Origin: Lentzea kentuckyensis
GTDB lineage: Bacteria; Actinomycetota; Actinomycetes; Mycobacteriales; Pseudonocardiaceae
Assembly (NCBI RefSeq): GCF_002150765.1
Contig: NZ_MUYM01000015.1
Location: 246,825-282,741 of the forward strand
Length of the DNA: 35,917 bases
Direction: 5' to 3'
Every line of letters starts with the position of its first letter. The first letter of the stretch is position 1. The position numbers and the translations under genes are program-made. A model generated the notes under the pieces. That model searched no databases. It worked only from the letters and a program-made list of their open reading frames with translations, and was not told where the DNA came from. Positions 23,402 through 31,000 of the stretch are shown here, piece after piece.

Positions 23402-24138
23402 GCCCGGATCACCGGCACCTCCAGCGCCCGCACGGTGTCGTTGTCCGCGTCCGTGACCACGCCGGCGACCTCGCTGAACGGCAGCACGCCGAACCGGGAC
23501 GCCGTGCCGATCTTCTCCGAGCTCGCCAGCACGTACGTGTCGGCGGCCTGATGCGCCAACGCACGCTTCATCGCGGCCTCGTCGGCGTCGCCGGTCGTGA
23601 GGCCGGCTTCGGGGTGCACGCCCGTGACGCCGAGCAGGAACACATCGGCGTGCACGCCCCGTGCGGCTTCCACGGCTGCGGCACCACAAGCGACCATCGA
23701 GTGCTTGAAGAGCCGCCCGCCGATCACATAGACGTCCACGTTCTCGTGCTCCTCCAACGCGCTCGCGATCGTCGGACTGTGCGTGACGACCGTGGCTTCG
23801 AGATCGAGCGGTAGGGCGCGCACGACGGCGAGGGTGGTCGTACCGCCGTCGAGGATCACCGTCGCGTGCGGCTCGATGAGCGCGGCTGCTGCTCGCGCGA
23901 CCCGCTGCTTGCCATCGATCTGCACGTTTTGGCGCGTTGTGTAGTCCGCGATCGCCGGCGAGACGGGCAACGCACCGCCGTACACGCGTTGGCAGAGGCC
24001 GGCCGCCGCGAGTTCGCGCAGGTCACGACGGATCGTGTCCTCCGAGATGCCCACTTCGGCGGCGAGGTCCTTGGCGACGATCCGGCCGTCGACGCGCAGG
24101 CGTTCGAGCAGCAGATCACGGCGTTGGGCGGCCAGCAT
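23398..24138 (-). CDS. DeoR-family transcriptional regulator
   Basis: A 246-residue DeoR/GlpR repressor. The N-terminal helix-turn-helix reads QRRDLLLERLRVDGRIVAKD followed by EVGISEDTIRRDLRELAAAG. The C-terminal sugar-phosphate-sensing domain has DGGTTTLAVVRAL, YVIGGRLFKHS, VFLLGVTGVHPEAGLTT and LASSEKIG segments. ATG 24138 has AAGGAG eight bases upstream; the frame upstream to 24189 is probably untranslated. The gene is divergent from a deoxyribosyltransferase-like gene with a 49-base gap that contains CATAAT (24178-24173) as a probable -10. The effector is presumably a phosphorylated sugar or nucleoside; unknown. Confidence 0.9.
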   Translation of the reverse strand: MLAAQRRDLLLERLRVDGRIVAKDLAAEVGISEDTIRRDLRELAAAGLCQRVYGGALPVSPAIADYTTRQNVQIDGKQRVARAAAALIEPHATVILDGGTTTLAVVRALPLDLEATVVTHSPTIASALEEHENVDVYVIGGRLFKHSMVACGAAAVEAARGVHADVFLLGVTGVHPEAGLTTGDADEAAMKRALAHQAADTYVLASSEKIGTASRFGVLPFSEVAGVVTDADNDTVRALEVPVIRA

Positions 24139-24187
24139 GCACGTTTCTCCTTGTTTTTGCCGAGTCTTGCACATTATGGTCGGTCGC

Positions 24188-24553
24188 ATGCTGATTCTGA
24201 TCGCAGGGCCCTACCGCTCGGGCACCGGGGACGACCCCGCACTGATGGCGCGCAACCTCGAACGGCTGGAGGAGGCCGCGTGGCCGATCTTCCGCGGTGG
24301 CCACGTGCCGATGATCGGTGAGTGGGTGGCGCTGCCGGTGCTGCGCGGTGCCGGCGGCTCTTCGCCTGCCGACCCGATCGCCGCGGAGATCATGTATCCG
24401 ACCGCGGAACGCCTGTTGCGGCACTGCGACGCGGTACTGAGGTTGCCCGGCGAGTCGACTGGCGCGGACGAGGACGTGCGGATCGCGCGCGAACGCGGTC
24501 TGCCCGTTTACGAACGAGTCGACGACATTCCGGGCTGCACGGCGTTGAGCTGA
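24188..24553 (+). CDS. DUF4406 / nucleoside 2-deoxyribosyltransferase-like protein
   Basis: A 121-residue Rossmann-like protein. It begins LILIAGPYRSGTG, the substrate-binding start of nucleoside 2-deoxyribosyltransferase-like proteins. It ends with HCDAVLRLPGESTGADEDVRIARERGLPVY, matching the family's typical CDAVLxLPGxSxGxxxE block. The conserved Glu near ADED may be catalytic, but the enzyme role is unproven. ATG 24188 and ATG 24176 are both possible. It is divergent from a DeoR regulator, which may control it as part of a nucleoside or sugar-salvage pair. The 3' end overlaps convergent trpF by 46 bases. Confidence 0.75.
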   Translation: MLILIAGPYRSGTGDDPALMARNLERLEEAAWPIFRGGHVPMIGEWVALPVLRGAGGSSPADPIAAEIMYPTAERLLRHCDAVLRLPGESTGADEDVRIARERGLPVYERVDDIPGCTALS

Positions 24554-25179
24554 CCGCGGGCGGCGGCGACGAACGCGCGCATCCGGCCGTGGTCCTTGAC
24601 GCCACGGCTGGACTCGATGCCGCTGGACACGTCCACCCCCCACGGCCGGGCCACGCTGATCGCCGCGCCCACCGTCTCCGGGTCGAGCCCGCCCGCCAGC
24701 ACCCACCTGCCTTCCGGCTGCTTCTCGCGCAGCCGCGTGATGTCCCACTGCTCACCGGACCCGGCGACCGGCGAGTCGATCAGCAGCAGCTCCTCGCCGA
24801 ACGCGCCGGTGCGCACGTCGGTGTCCGGCCCGAGCGCGGTCGCCCGGACGAGCTGGAACGGCAGGTCCGCCAGTTCGTCGAACGCTTCCTTCGGGTAGTC
24901 GCCGTGCAGCTGCAACGCCTTCACGCCGGTCTTCAGCGCCATCGCACCGGCTTCGGCGGCGGTGATGCCGCGCACCACGGCGACGGTGAGCACATCGTCC
25001 GGCACGTCGGCGACGAGCCGGCCGGCCAGGTCGACGTCGATCTGGCGCGGGCTGGTGGTCAGCACGAAACCGACGGCGTCGGCGCCGGTCTCGACCGCTA
25101 CGGCGACATCGGACTCGTTGCGCAGACCACAGAGCTTCACGAACACGAAGCCGATTCTAGTGGCGCGGCTAACAGTCAC
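24508..25179 (-). CDS. trpF: Phosphoribosylanthranilate isomerase
   Basis: A TIM-barrel protein of up to 223 residues that converts PRA to CdRP in tryptophan synthesis. Visible signatures are VKLCGLRNESD with the catalytic Cys, LQLHGDYP, LLIDSPVAG with the catalytic Asp, WVLAGGLDPETV and the phosphate-binding GVDVSSGIESSRGVKDHGRM. Cytosolic. Start candidates are GTG 25179, GTG 25146 and GTG 25140; 25146 or 25140 gives the family's usual short N-terminus just before K-L-C-G. No other trp gene is in the window. Many actinobacteria use PriA for this step, so a separate TrpF here is notable and could serve a secondary-metabolic tryptophan branch; this is inference. Confidence 0.87.
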   Translation of the reverse strand: MTVSRATRIGFVFVKLCGLRNESDVAVAVETGADAVGFVLTTSPRQIDVDLAGRLVADVPDDVLTVAVVRGITAAEAGAMALKTGVKALQLHGDYPKEAFDELADLPFQLVRATALGPDTDVRTGAFGEELLLIDSPVAGSGEQWDITRLREKQPEGRWVLAGGLDPETVGAAISVARPWGVDVSSGIESSRGVKDHGRMRAFVAAARGQLNAVQPGMSSTRS

Positions 25180-25233
25180 ACATCCCGGCGCTGCGCGGTC
25201 CTACTTGTAGAGACACGGGCAACGGAGGCCGCG

Positions 25234-26958
25234 ATGACTGAACATCAGATGTCCACCTCAGTACTGGTGATCGGCAGCGGCGGCGCGGGACTGCGCGCCG
25301 CCATCGAGCTCGCCGAGCGCGGGGTCGACGTGCTGGTCGTCGGCAAGCGCCCGAAGGCCGACGCGCACACCGCGCTCGCCGCCGGTGGCATCAACGCTGC
25401 CCTGGGCACCATGGACGCCGAGGACACGTGGCAGCAGCACGCGGCCGACACCATCAAGGAGAGCTACCTGCTCGCCAACCCGGACATCGTCCGCATCGTC
25501 GCCGAGCAGGGGCCGCGCGGCATCGAGGACCTCGAACGCTGGGGCATGCCGTTCGCGCGCGAGGCCGACGGCCGCATCTCGCAACGGTTCTTCGGCGCGC
25601 ACACCTTCCGCCGCACGTCGTTCGCCGGCGACTACACCGGGCTGGAGATCCAGCGCACGCTCGTGAACCGGGCCACGCAGCTCGGCATCCCGATCCACGA
25701 CACCTGCTACATCACGCACATCCTGGTGCGGGACAACGTCGTTTTCGGTGCGTACGGGTTCGATCTCAACAACGGCACGCGGTACGTGTTCCACGCGGAC
25801 GTGGTGATCCTCGCCGCGGGCGGGCACACCCGGATCTGGCGGCGCACGTCGAGCCGCCGCGACGAGAACACCGGTGACTCGTTCCGTCTGGCCGTGTGCG
25901 CGGGCGGGCGGATCCGCGACCCCGAGCTGGTCCAGTTCCACCCGTCGGGCCTGCTCGAACCGGAGAACGCGGCCGGAACCCTGGTGTCGGAGGCGGCCCG
26001 CGGTGAGGGAGGCATCCTCACCAACGCGCTGGGCGAGCGGTTCATGGCCCGCTACGACGTCAGGCGCATGGAACTGTCCACTCGGGACAGGGTGGCGCTG
26101 GCCGCGTACACCGAGATCAAGGAAGGCCGCGGCACTCCGAACGGCGGTGTGTGGCTGGACGTCTCGCACCTGCCGCGCGAGCAGATCATGCGGCGGCTGC
26201 CCAGGGTGTACCAGACGCTGCTGGAGCTGCAGATGAAGGACATCACCCGCGAGGCGATGGAGATCGCGCCGACCGCGCACTACTCGATGGGCGGCGTGTG
26301 GGTGTCACCCGACGACCACTCGACGGGCGTGGACGGTCTCTACGCGATCGGCGAGGCGTCCAGCGGCCTGCACGGCGCGAACCGGCTCGGTGGCAACTCG
26401 CTCATCGAACTGCTGGTGTACGGGCGAATCGTCGGCGAGGCGGCCGCGGAGTACTCGGCTTCCCTGAGCGCGCAACGACGTTCGCTGACCGTCCTCGGCG
26501 AGGCACGTGCCGAGGTGGACGGCCTGCTCAACGCCGACGGACCGGAGAACGTCCGCGCCCTGCAACGCTCACTGCGCAACACGATGACCGAGCACGCTGG
26601 TGTCGTCCGCGACGAAACGGGGCTGCGCAAGGGACTCGCCGAGCTCGACGAGCTGGAGGACCGCATCCGCGACGTCGGCGTGCACCCGGATCTGGCCGGC
26701 TACCAGGATCTGGCCCACGCCTTCGACCTCAAGGCCTCGGCGCTCGCCGCGCGCGCGACCCTCGAGTGCGCCCTGGAACGTCGCGAGACCCGCGGCTGTC
26801 ACAACCGGTCGGACTTCCCGGACCTCGATCCCGCGCAGCAGGTGAACCTGGTCTGGGCGGGCCCCGGCCGGATCGACCGGGAGGAGATCCCTCCGGTGCC
26901 GGACGAGATCGCGTCGCTGATGAGGGACGTCGACACGACCGGCAAGCTGGTCGAGTGA
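25234..26958 (+). CDS. Fumarate reductase/succinate dehydrogenase-type flavoprotein
   Basis: A 574-residue FAD protein of the succinate dehydrogenase/fumarate reductase/L-aspartate oxidase family. The FAD Rossmann motif is VLVIGSGGAGLRAAIELAE. DAHTALAAGGINAALG carries His45 at the position of covalent FAD attachment. HFHPSG-like (QFHPSGLLEP), RGEGGILTNALGERFM and HGANRLGGNSLIELLVYGR are the substrate and FAD regions, the last being of SDH/FRD rather than NadB type. ATG 25234 has GGAGG upstream. No iron-sulfur or membrane subunit gene is adjacent, so its partners must be elsewhere or it acts alone. It is divergent from trpF and convergent with a cupin gene across a terminator. Confidence 0.85.
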   Translation: MTEHQMSTSVLVIGSGGAGLRAAIELAERGVDVLVVGKRPKADAHTALAAGGINAALGTMDAEDTWQQHAADTIKESYLLANPDIVRIVAEQGPRGIEDLERWGMPFAREADGRISQRFFGAHTFRRTSFAGDYTGLEIQRTLVNRATQLGIPIHDTCYITHILVRDNVVFGAYGFDLNNGTRYVFHADVVILAAGGHTRIWRRTSSRRDENTGDSFRLAVCAGGRIRDPELVQFHPSGLLEPENAAGTLVSEAARGEGGILTNALGERFMARYDVRRMELSTRDRVALAAYTEIKEGRGTPNGGVWLDVSHLPREQIMRRLPRVYQTLLELQMKDITREAMEIAPTAHYSMGGVWVSPDDHSTGVDGLYAIGEASSGLHGANRLGGNSLIELLVYGRIVGEAAAEYSASLSAQRRSLTVLGEARAEVDGLLNADGPENVRALQRSLRNTMTEHAGVVRDETGLRKGLAELDELEDRIRDVGVHPDLAGYQDLAHAFDLKASALAARATLECALERRETRGCHNRSDFPDLDPAQQVNLVWAGPGRIDREEIPPVPDEIASLMRDVDTTGKLVE

Positions 26959-26962
26959 CGTG

Positions 26963-26999
26963 GAGGGGCGGGCGCACCGGGGATGGGCGCCCGCCCCTC
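26963..26999. terminator. Bidirectional hairpin terminator
   Basis: GAGGGGCGGGCGC (26963-26975) and GCGCCCGCCCCTC (26987-26999) form a perfect 13-bp stem with an 11-base loop between the convergent flavoprotein and cupin genes. It lies within five bases of each gene end, suited to stop transcription both ways. No T-tract. Confidence 0.75.
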
Positions 27000-27004
27000 G
27001 CGCG

Positions 27005-27439
27005 TCAGGGCCGCGCCGCCCGCAGATGCCTGCGCGCCTCCAACTCCTCCGGTTCCACGACGGTCAGCATCGGCTGGCCCGGCGCGCAGAACATCGTGAC
27101 GACGAAAGCGGATTCCTCGTCGCTGAGGTGGTTGCCGTCCTGGTAGTGGATGACGTCACCGCCCGGTTCCCAGAACGTCCCGCCCGCGGGTACGACCCGT
27201 TCCGGCTCGCCTTCGAGTTCGAAGACGATGGCGCCCTTGACGACGTAGCCGTACGCGGGGCCGGAGTGCCGGTGGGGTGGGGCGCCGGGGCTGTTCGGCG
27301 GCAGCGTCACGAAGATCGTCATGGCCTCGGCACCGTCCGGGATCTGAGGTGCTCCCGGCACGGTGCCGATGACGTCGATCTTCGGCGGCGGGCCGCTCTG
27401 ATCGGGATTGTGCAGCTGATGCGTGTGTTCGTGGCTCAT
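27005..27439 (-). CDS. Cupin-domain protein
   Basis: A 144-residue single-domain cupin. The first motif PPHRHSGPAYGYVVKGAIVFELEGE gives metal-binding His57 and His59-type residues, and the second part PAGGTFWEPGGDVIHYQ has the closing His. An N-terminal His-rich tail (MSHEHTHQLH) may bind metal or be disordered. Small cupins of this kind often bind a metal and a small ligand; the reaction is not predictable. ATG 27439 has only a weak GAGCTGAC upstream. Its 3' end faces the terminator after the flavoprotein gene. No partner is clear. Confidence 0.8.
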   Translation of the reverse strand: MSHEHTHQLHNPDQSGPPPKIDVIGTVPGAPQIPDGAEAMTIFVTLPPNSPGAPPHRHSGPAYGYVVKGAIVFELEGEPERVVPAGGTFWEPGGDVIHYQDGNHLSDEESAFVVTMFCAPGQPMLTVVEPEELEARRHLRAARP

Positions 27440-27483
27440 GTCAGCTCAGACCGGACACGCCGTCGTTCTGTGACAGAGCGGGG

Positions 27484-28071
27484 TCAGCAGCGCCGGACTC
27501 GCACCGCGCCACGGCTCGACTCCACGATCGCGAAGTTGAGCCGGTCCGGATCAGCGGAACCGAGGCTGACGCGCACCTCGGCGTTGATGTTGATGTTGCG
27601 CGGCGAGCCGCACGGCGACCACTGGACGTCCGCCGCGGAGGGGCGGTACTGGAGTTCCCAGTCGTCGCTGAACGGGCCGGTGAACGGCTGGCTCACCGTC
27701 GCGGTGGCCGACGAGCCCTGCAGGTAGGTGCTGATCCGGGCCAGGCCGGTCGCGCCGGCCTGCAGGTGCGTGTAGCCGTTGTAGGTGGTCCGCGCGAGGC
27801 CGTAGGTGTAGCCCTCCGGCACGTTGACGCGGATGTTGATCTGGCAGTTCTTCCGCTGGTCGACGGGCGAGGAGTCGTTGCCCGCGCGAGCCAGGAACTC
27901 GTGATAGCCGACTGTGAACGTTCTGCCGTCAGTCTGGACGTCGGCGTCGCCGGCCCGGCATCCCGAACCGTTGACGGTCGCGATCTCGAGGACGGGCGCG
28001 GGTTCCGCCGCGTCCTCGGTGGGGGCCAGGGCGGATAGGGCGATGAGTGCTGCCGCTGCCGTGGTGAGCAT
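27484..28071 (-). CDS. DUF4360-family secreted protein
   Basis: A 195-residue protein with a short Sec signal peptide (residues about 1-22) and a beta-rich body of the DUF4360 family. Characteristic features are NGSGCRAGDADVQTDGRTFTVGYHEF, then QRKNCQINIRVNVPEGYTYGL and a Cys in WSPCGSPRN followed by the terminal RVRRC. Four cysteines are likely disulfide-linked outside the cell. Function is unknown for the family. ATG 28071 has GAGAGG six bases upstream. The gap to the cupin gene is 44 bases. Confidence 0.82.
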   Translation of the reverse strand: MLTTAAAALIALSALAPTEDAAEPAPVLEIATVNGSGCRAGDADVQTDGRTFTVGYHEFLARAGNDSSPVDQRKNCQINIRVNVPEGYTYGLARTTYNGYTHLQAGATGLARISTYLQGSSATATVSQPFTGPFSDDWELQYRPSAADVQWSPCGSPRNININAEVRVSLGSADPDRLNFAIVESSRGAVRVRRC

Positions 28072-28170
28072 GAGGAACCTCTCCGAGGGGTTCGTGGCGG
28101 CGGCAGCACCAGACGCTAGTGACGAAAGCCGGTCCCTACCTGACGGTTGCCTGACGATTCCCGGTCCGGC

Positions 28171-28995
28171 TCACGGTTTGAACGGCAGCAGTTCCTCTTC
28201 CACGCCGGGCCGGACGATCACGCAGGTCGACTCCGGCACCTCCTGCCAGGCCCCGACCAGGTCGCCCAGCGGTTCGGACACGATCAGCCGTGAGTCGTCA
28301 TCCACGTCGTGCAGCGCCGGGTTGTCCGGGTACTGCCGCCGCAGCGTCGACACGTCGGTGCTGTGGAACAGGGTCCGCGACTTACCCCGGCTGGAGTAGC
28401 GGAACGCCCAGGTGGTGGAGCCGTCCGTGGTCGCGACGGTCATCTGCACCGGGTACTCGACGCCCGCGCGCCGTCCGACGTCCTCGACGAACTCGACCAT
28501 TCGCGCCACCGCGGCGGGCGGATCCTGCTCCAGCCCGAAGCTGACCGCCAGGTAGAACATGATCTCGGAGTCCGTCGAGCCCTCGATCAGCGGGAACAAC
28601 AGCGGATCGATCGCCAGCATCAGTTCGCGCCGCACCAGCGCGAATTTCGGGATCAGGCCGTTGTGCATCCACAACCAGTTGTTCCAGCGGAACGGATGGC
28701 AGTTCGACCGTTGCACCGCACCGCCCGTGGACGCCCGCACGTGCGCGAACACCCGGTCGACGGTGATCTGCGCGGACAGTTCCCGCAGGTTGCGGTCGTT
28801 CCACGCCGGCTCGGTGCTCAGGAACAGGCCGGGAGTGGTCGTGCTGCCGTACCAGCCGATGCCGAACCCGTCGCCGTTCACCGCGGTCGCACCCAGTCGC
28901 GCGTGTTTGGACTGCATGACGAGCGAGTTCTCCGGCGCGTAGAGCAGTTCTTCCAACAGCACCGGCGAACCGGAATACGCGAGCCACCGGCACAT
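28171..28995 (-). CDS. Class II glutamine amidotransferase
   Basis: A 274-residue Ntn-hydrolase starting M-C-R-W-L, with Cys2 the nucleophile after Met removal. NGDGFGIGWYG, HVRASTGGAVQRSNCHPFRW and WMHNGLIPKF are the conserved blocks of the EgtC-like class II amidase family. Cytosolic. ATG 28995 has GGGAGG seven bases upstream, and the longer open frame to 29514 is antisense to the next gene. No ergothioneine synthesis genes are adjacent, so it may act in another pathway or hydrolyse a gamma-glutamyl bond; the substrate is unknown. Confidence 0.9.
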   Translation of the reverse strand: MCRWLAYSGSPVLLEELLYAPENSLVMQSKHARLGATAVNGDGFGIGWYGSTTTPGLFLSTEPAWNDRNLRELSAQITVDRVFAHVRASTGGAVQRSNCHPFRWNNWLWMHNGLIPKFALVRRELMLAIDPLLFPLIEGSTDSEIMFYLAVSFGLEQDPPAAVARMVEFVEDVGRRAGVEYPVQMTVATTDGSTTWAFRYSSRGKSRTLFHSTDVSTLRRQYPDNPALHDVDDDSRLIVSEPLGDLVGAWQEVPESTCVIVRPGVEEELLPFKP

Positions 28996-29019
28996 GACGA
29001 ACCTCCCTATACCCAGCGC

Positions 29020-29035
29020 TACATGGGAACATGTA
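29020..29035. promoter_or_regulatory. Palindrome in the GATase/membrane protein gap
   Basis: TACATGGGAACATGTA is a 6-base inverted repeat with a 4-base spacer in the 87-base divergent gap between the glutamine amidotransferase and the membrane protein. It is a plausible operator; GTATAG just downstream on the minus strand (29012-29007) could be a -10 box. Confidence 0.35.
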
Positions 29036-29082
29036 CTGGATGTGAACGCGACGTTTGCGGCGGCGCGCCTGTCTCGGGCAGC

Positions 29083-29541
29083 ATGCATGGTGTGACCGTC
29101 CCTCCCGGCCTGCGGCAGCCGCCTTACGAGCAGCGCGGCAACTTCGAGACCATCGAGGTGTACGCGCCGGTCCAGACGGTTCAGGCACCCGAGCCGGTGG
29201 AGCAGCCAGAAGCCCGCGAGGAACGCGCCGACATCGCCGTCATCGGCCCGATCGCCGCCCTCGTGCTCGCCCTGACGATCAGCACGCTGATCCTGGAACA
29301 CCCCGCCGCGCGCGCCGTCGCCGCCGGCCTGGCCACGGTCGGGCTGGTCGTGGCCGTGGTCCTGATGCTGATGGGCAAGCGGCCGCAGCCCGGCCGGCAC
29401 GTGGCCCGGCACGCCATCGAGGGGGAGACCTCGGACCAGACCGGCACCGTGCGGTTCGCCCCCGGCCAGAACACGGCCGATCGGGACGGTACGGCGCGGA
29501 TCGGCGGCGCCCACTGGAAGACCCCCGACCAGCGCCGCTGA
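29083..29541 (+). CDS. Hypothetical two-TM membrane protein
   Basis: A protein of about 152 residues that I do not recognise. It has a Pro- and Glu-rich cytosolic N-terminus, two adjacent transmembrane helices (IAVIGPIAALVLALTISTLI and an AAGLATVGLVVAVVLMLMG stretch) and a basic, polar C-terminal tail. ATG 29083 and GTG 29092 are equally plausible; no strong ribosome site is visible. It is divergent from the glutamine amidotransferase gene and precedes the beta-lactamase gene by 77 bases. Confidence 0.6.
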   Translation: MHGVTVPPGLRQPPYEQRGNFETIEVYAPVQTVQAPEPVEQPEAREERADIAVIGPIAALVLALTISTLILEHPAARAVAAGLATVGLVVAVVLMLMGKRPQPGRHVARHAIEGETSDQTGTVRFAPGQNTADRDGTARIGGAHWKTPDQRR

Positions 29542-29618
29542 CCGGCATCGCGTGACAACCAGTTGATCTCTGGCGCGTCCTCACTTGTGGAGAGGTTTCC
29601 GAAAGAGGGGACAGGACG

Positions 29619-30500
29619 TTGAGTGTCAACCGACGTGCGGTGCTGGCTCTGGGCGCTGGAGCGGCGCTGGCCGTCGCCGTGCCCGCCACGGCGCAGGCCG
29701 CACCGCTCACCGGCAAGCTGCGCGAGCTCGAACGGCAGCACAACGCGCGGCTCGGCGTGTTTGCGACCGACACCGGCACCGGTCGCACGGTGCTGCACCG
29801 GGCGGACGAGCTCTTCCCGATGTGCTCGACCTTCAAGACCCTCGTGGCCGCCGCGATCCTGCGCCGCGACCACGACGGAACGTTGCTGAGCAAGGTGATC
29901 CACTACACGATGGACGACTGCATCAAGTCCGGCTACGCCAAGATCACCGAACAGCCGCAGAACCTCGCCAACGGCATGACGGTGTCCGCCCTGTGCGAGG
30001 CGACCATCACCTTCAGCGACAACTGCGCGGCCAACCTGCTGCTCAGGGAACTCGGCGGCCCCACGGCGATCACCCGCTTCAGCCGTTCGATCGGCGACCC
30101 GGTCACGCGCCTCGACCGCTGGGAACCCGAGCTCAACTCGGCGGAACCCGGTCGCACCACCGACACGACGTCGCCGCGCGCCATCGGCCAGAGCTACGCG
30201 CGGCTGACCCTGGGCCACGCGCTCAACCGAGCCGACGCCGACCAGCTGACGAAGTGGTTGCTGGCCAACACGACCGGCGACCACCGCATCCGCGCCGGGC
30301 TGCCCGCCGCGTGGCGCTGGGGCGACAAGACCGGCACCGGTCAGTACAGCACCACCAACGACGTCGGCATCGCGTTCCCGCCCGGCCGCGCGCCGATCGT
30401 GATCGCCGTGCTGTCGACGAAGAAGGACGCTCCGACAGGCGGGGCGGACGAGCCGCTGGTGGTCAAGACCGCCGAGCTGGTGGCGGCGTCGTTCAGCTGA
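29619..30500 (+). CDS. Class A beta-lactamase
   Basis: A 293-residue serine beta-lactamase. All family motifs are in place: Ser70-T-F-Lys73 (FPMCSTFKT), Ser133-D-N, Glu169 in RWEPELN on the omega loop, and Lys237-T-G. A twin-arginine-like signal (NRRAVLALGAGAALA) with AxA near residues 23-27 directs export, probably as a soluble enzyme. Cys69 precedes the active Ser, but no Cys follows KTG, so the carbapenemase-type disulfide is not expected. The TTG at 29619 has GAGGGG eight bases upstream. No blaI/blaR regulator is adjacent. It is likely a chromosomal resistance gene. Confidence 0.93.
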   Translation: MSVNRRAVLALGAGAALAVAVPATAQAAPLTGKLRELERQHNARLGVFATDTGTGRTVLHRADELFPMCSTFKTLVAAAILRRDHDGTLLSKVIHYTMDDCIKSGYAKITEQPQNLANGMTVSALCEATITFSDNCAANLLLRELGGPTAITRFSRSIGDPVTRLDRWEPELNSAEPGRTTDTTSPRAIGQSYARLTLGHALNRADADQLTKWLLANTTGDHRIRAGLPAAWRWGDKTGTGQYSTTNDVGIAFPPGRAPIVIAVLSTKKDAPTGGADEPLVVKTAELVAASFS

Positions 30501-30879
30501 TCGGCACCCACAGCTCGATCACGGTGTGCCGCCGGTAGAACTCGACGAGCGGCCGCGAGGGGTCCCAGGGCCCGGCGGCCTTGAGCGTTTCCATGGCAGG
30601 GCCGATCCGCCCGTACAGCTCGGGCGGGTCGCCCTCCAGCACCGTGCGCCGGTACCGCCCGCCCGGCAGCACGCCCACGGTCAGCGAGAACGAGTCCGCG
30701 GGCTTGCGCGGCGTGCAGACCGTGTAGGTGCCGGCCGTCTCGTCCACGCGCGCGAACATCTTGCGCCCTTTGAGGCCCACCAGGTTCTCGAACCAGTTCC
30801 ACGCTTCGCTCATCGCGGTGAGCTCGTCGGCGACGGTGTGTTCCAGCACCTCGACGTCAGCACGGTTGATCACGTCCAC
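30493..30879 (-). CDS. GyrI-like small-molecule-binding protein
   Basis: A 128-residue protein of the GyrI-like/AraC effector-binding fold, without a DNA-binding domain. GVLPGGRYRRTVLEGDP with the following helix, the terminal FYRRHTVIELWVPI strand and VCTPRKP are typical. Such stand-alone proteins can bind hydrophobic or cationic ligands, or hydrolyse them. GTG 30879 has AGGGGGAA eight bases upstream. It overlaps the beta-lactamase gene by eight bases and is divergent from the GH5 gene across 121 bases that carry three direct repeats. Confidence 0.75.
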   Translation of the reverse strand: MDVINRADVEVLEHTVADELTAMSEAWNWFENLVGLKGRKMFARVDETAGTYTVCTPRKPADSFSLTVGVLPGGRYRRTVLEGDPPELYGRIGPAMETLKAAGPWDPSRPLVEFYRRHTVIELWVPIS

Positions 30880-30898
30880 GACTCGATTCCCCCTTCGC

Positions 30899-30932
30899 AG
30901 TCGAACGCCCAGTCGAACGCTAGTCGAATGCC
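30899..30932. promoter_or_regulatory. Three direct repeats AGTCGAAYGC
   Basis: AGTCGAACGCC begins at 30899, AGTCGAACGCT at 30911 and AGTCGAATGCC at 30922, each about one helical turn apart. They sit in the gap between the divergent GyrI-like and GH5 genes. Such phased repeats suit an oligomeric activator; the TCGAA core resembles SARP heptamers (TCGAGxx), though the regulator is not known. Confidence 0.5.
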
Positions 30933-31000
30933 CGAATCATCAGCTAGCTTCCAACGCGAATCTGGTTCACGTTCCCGACGACGATGACGGGGTGGCGGCG

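Noticed and set aside
28171..29514. Extended glutamine amidotransferase frame upstream of 28995
   Set aside because: The M-C-R-W start with Cys2 must be the N-terminus, and a good ribosome site precedes it. The upstream part is antisense to another gene.
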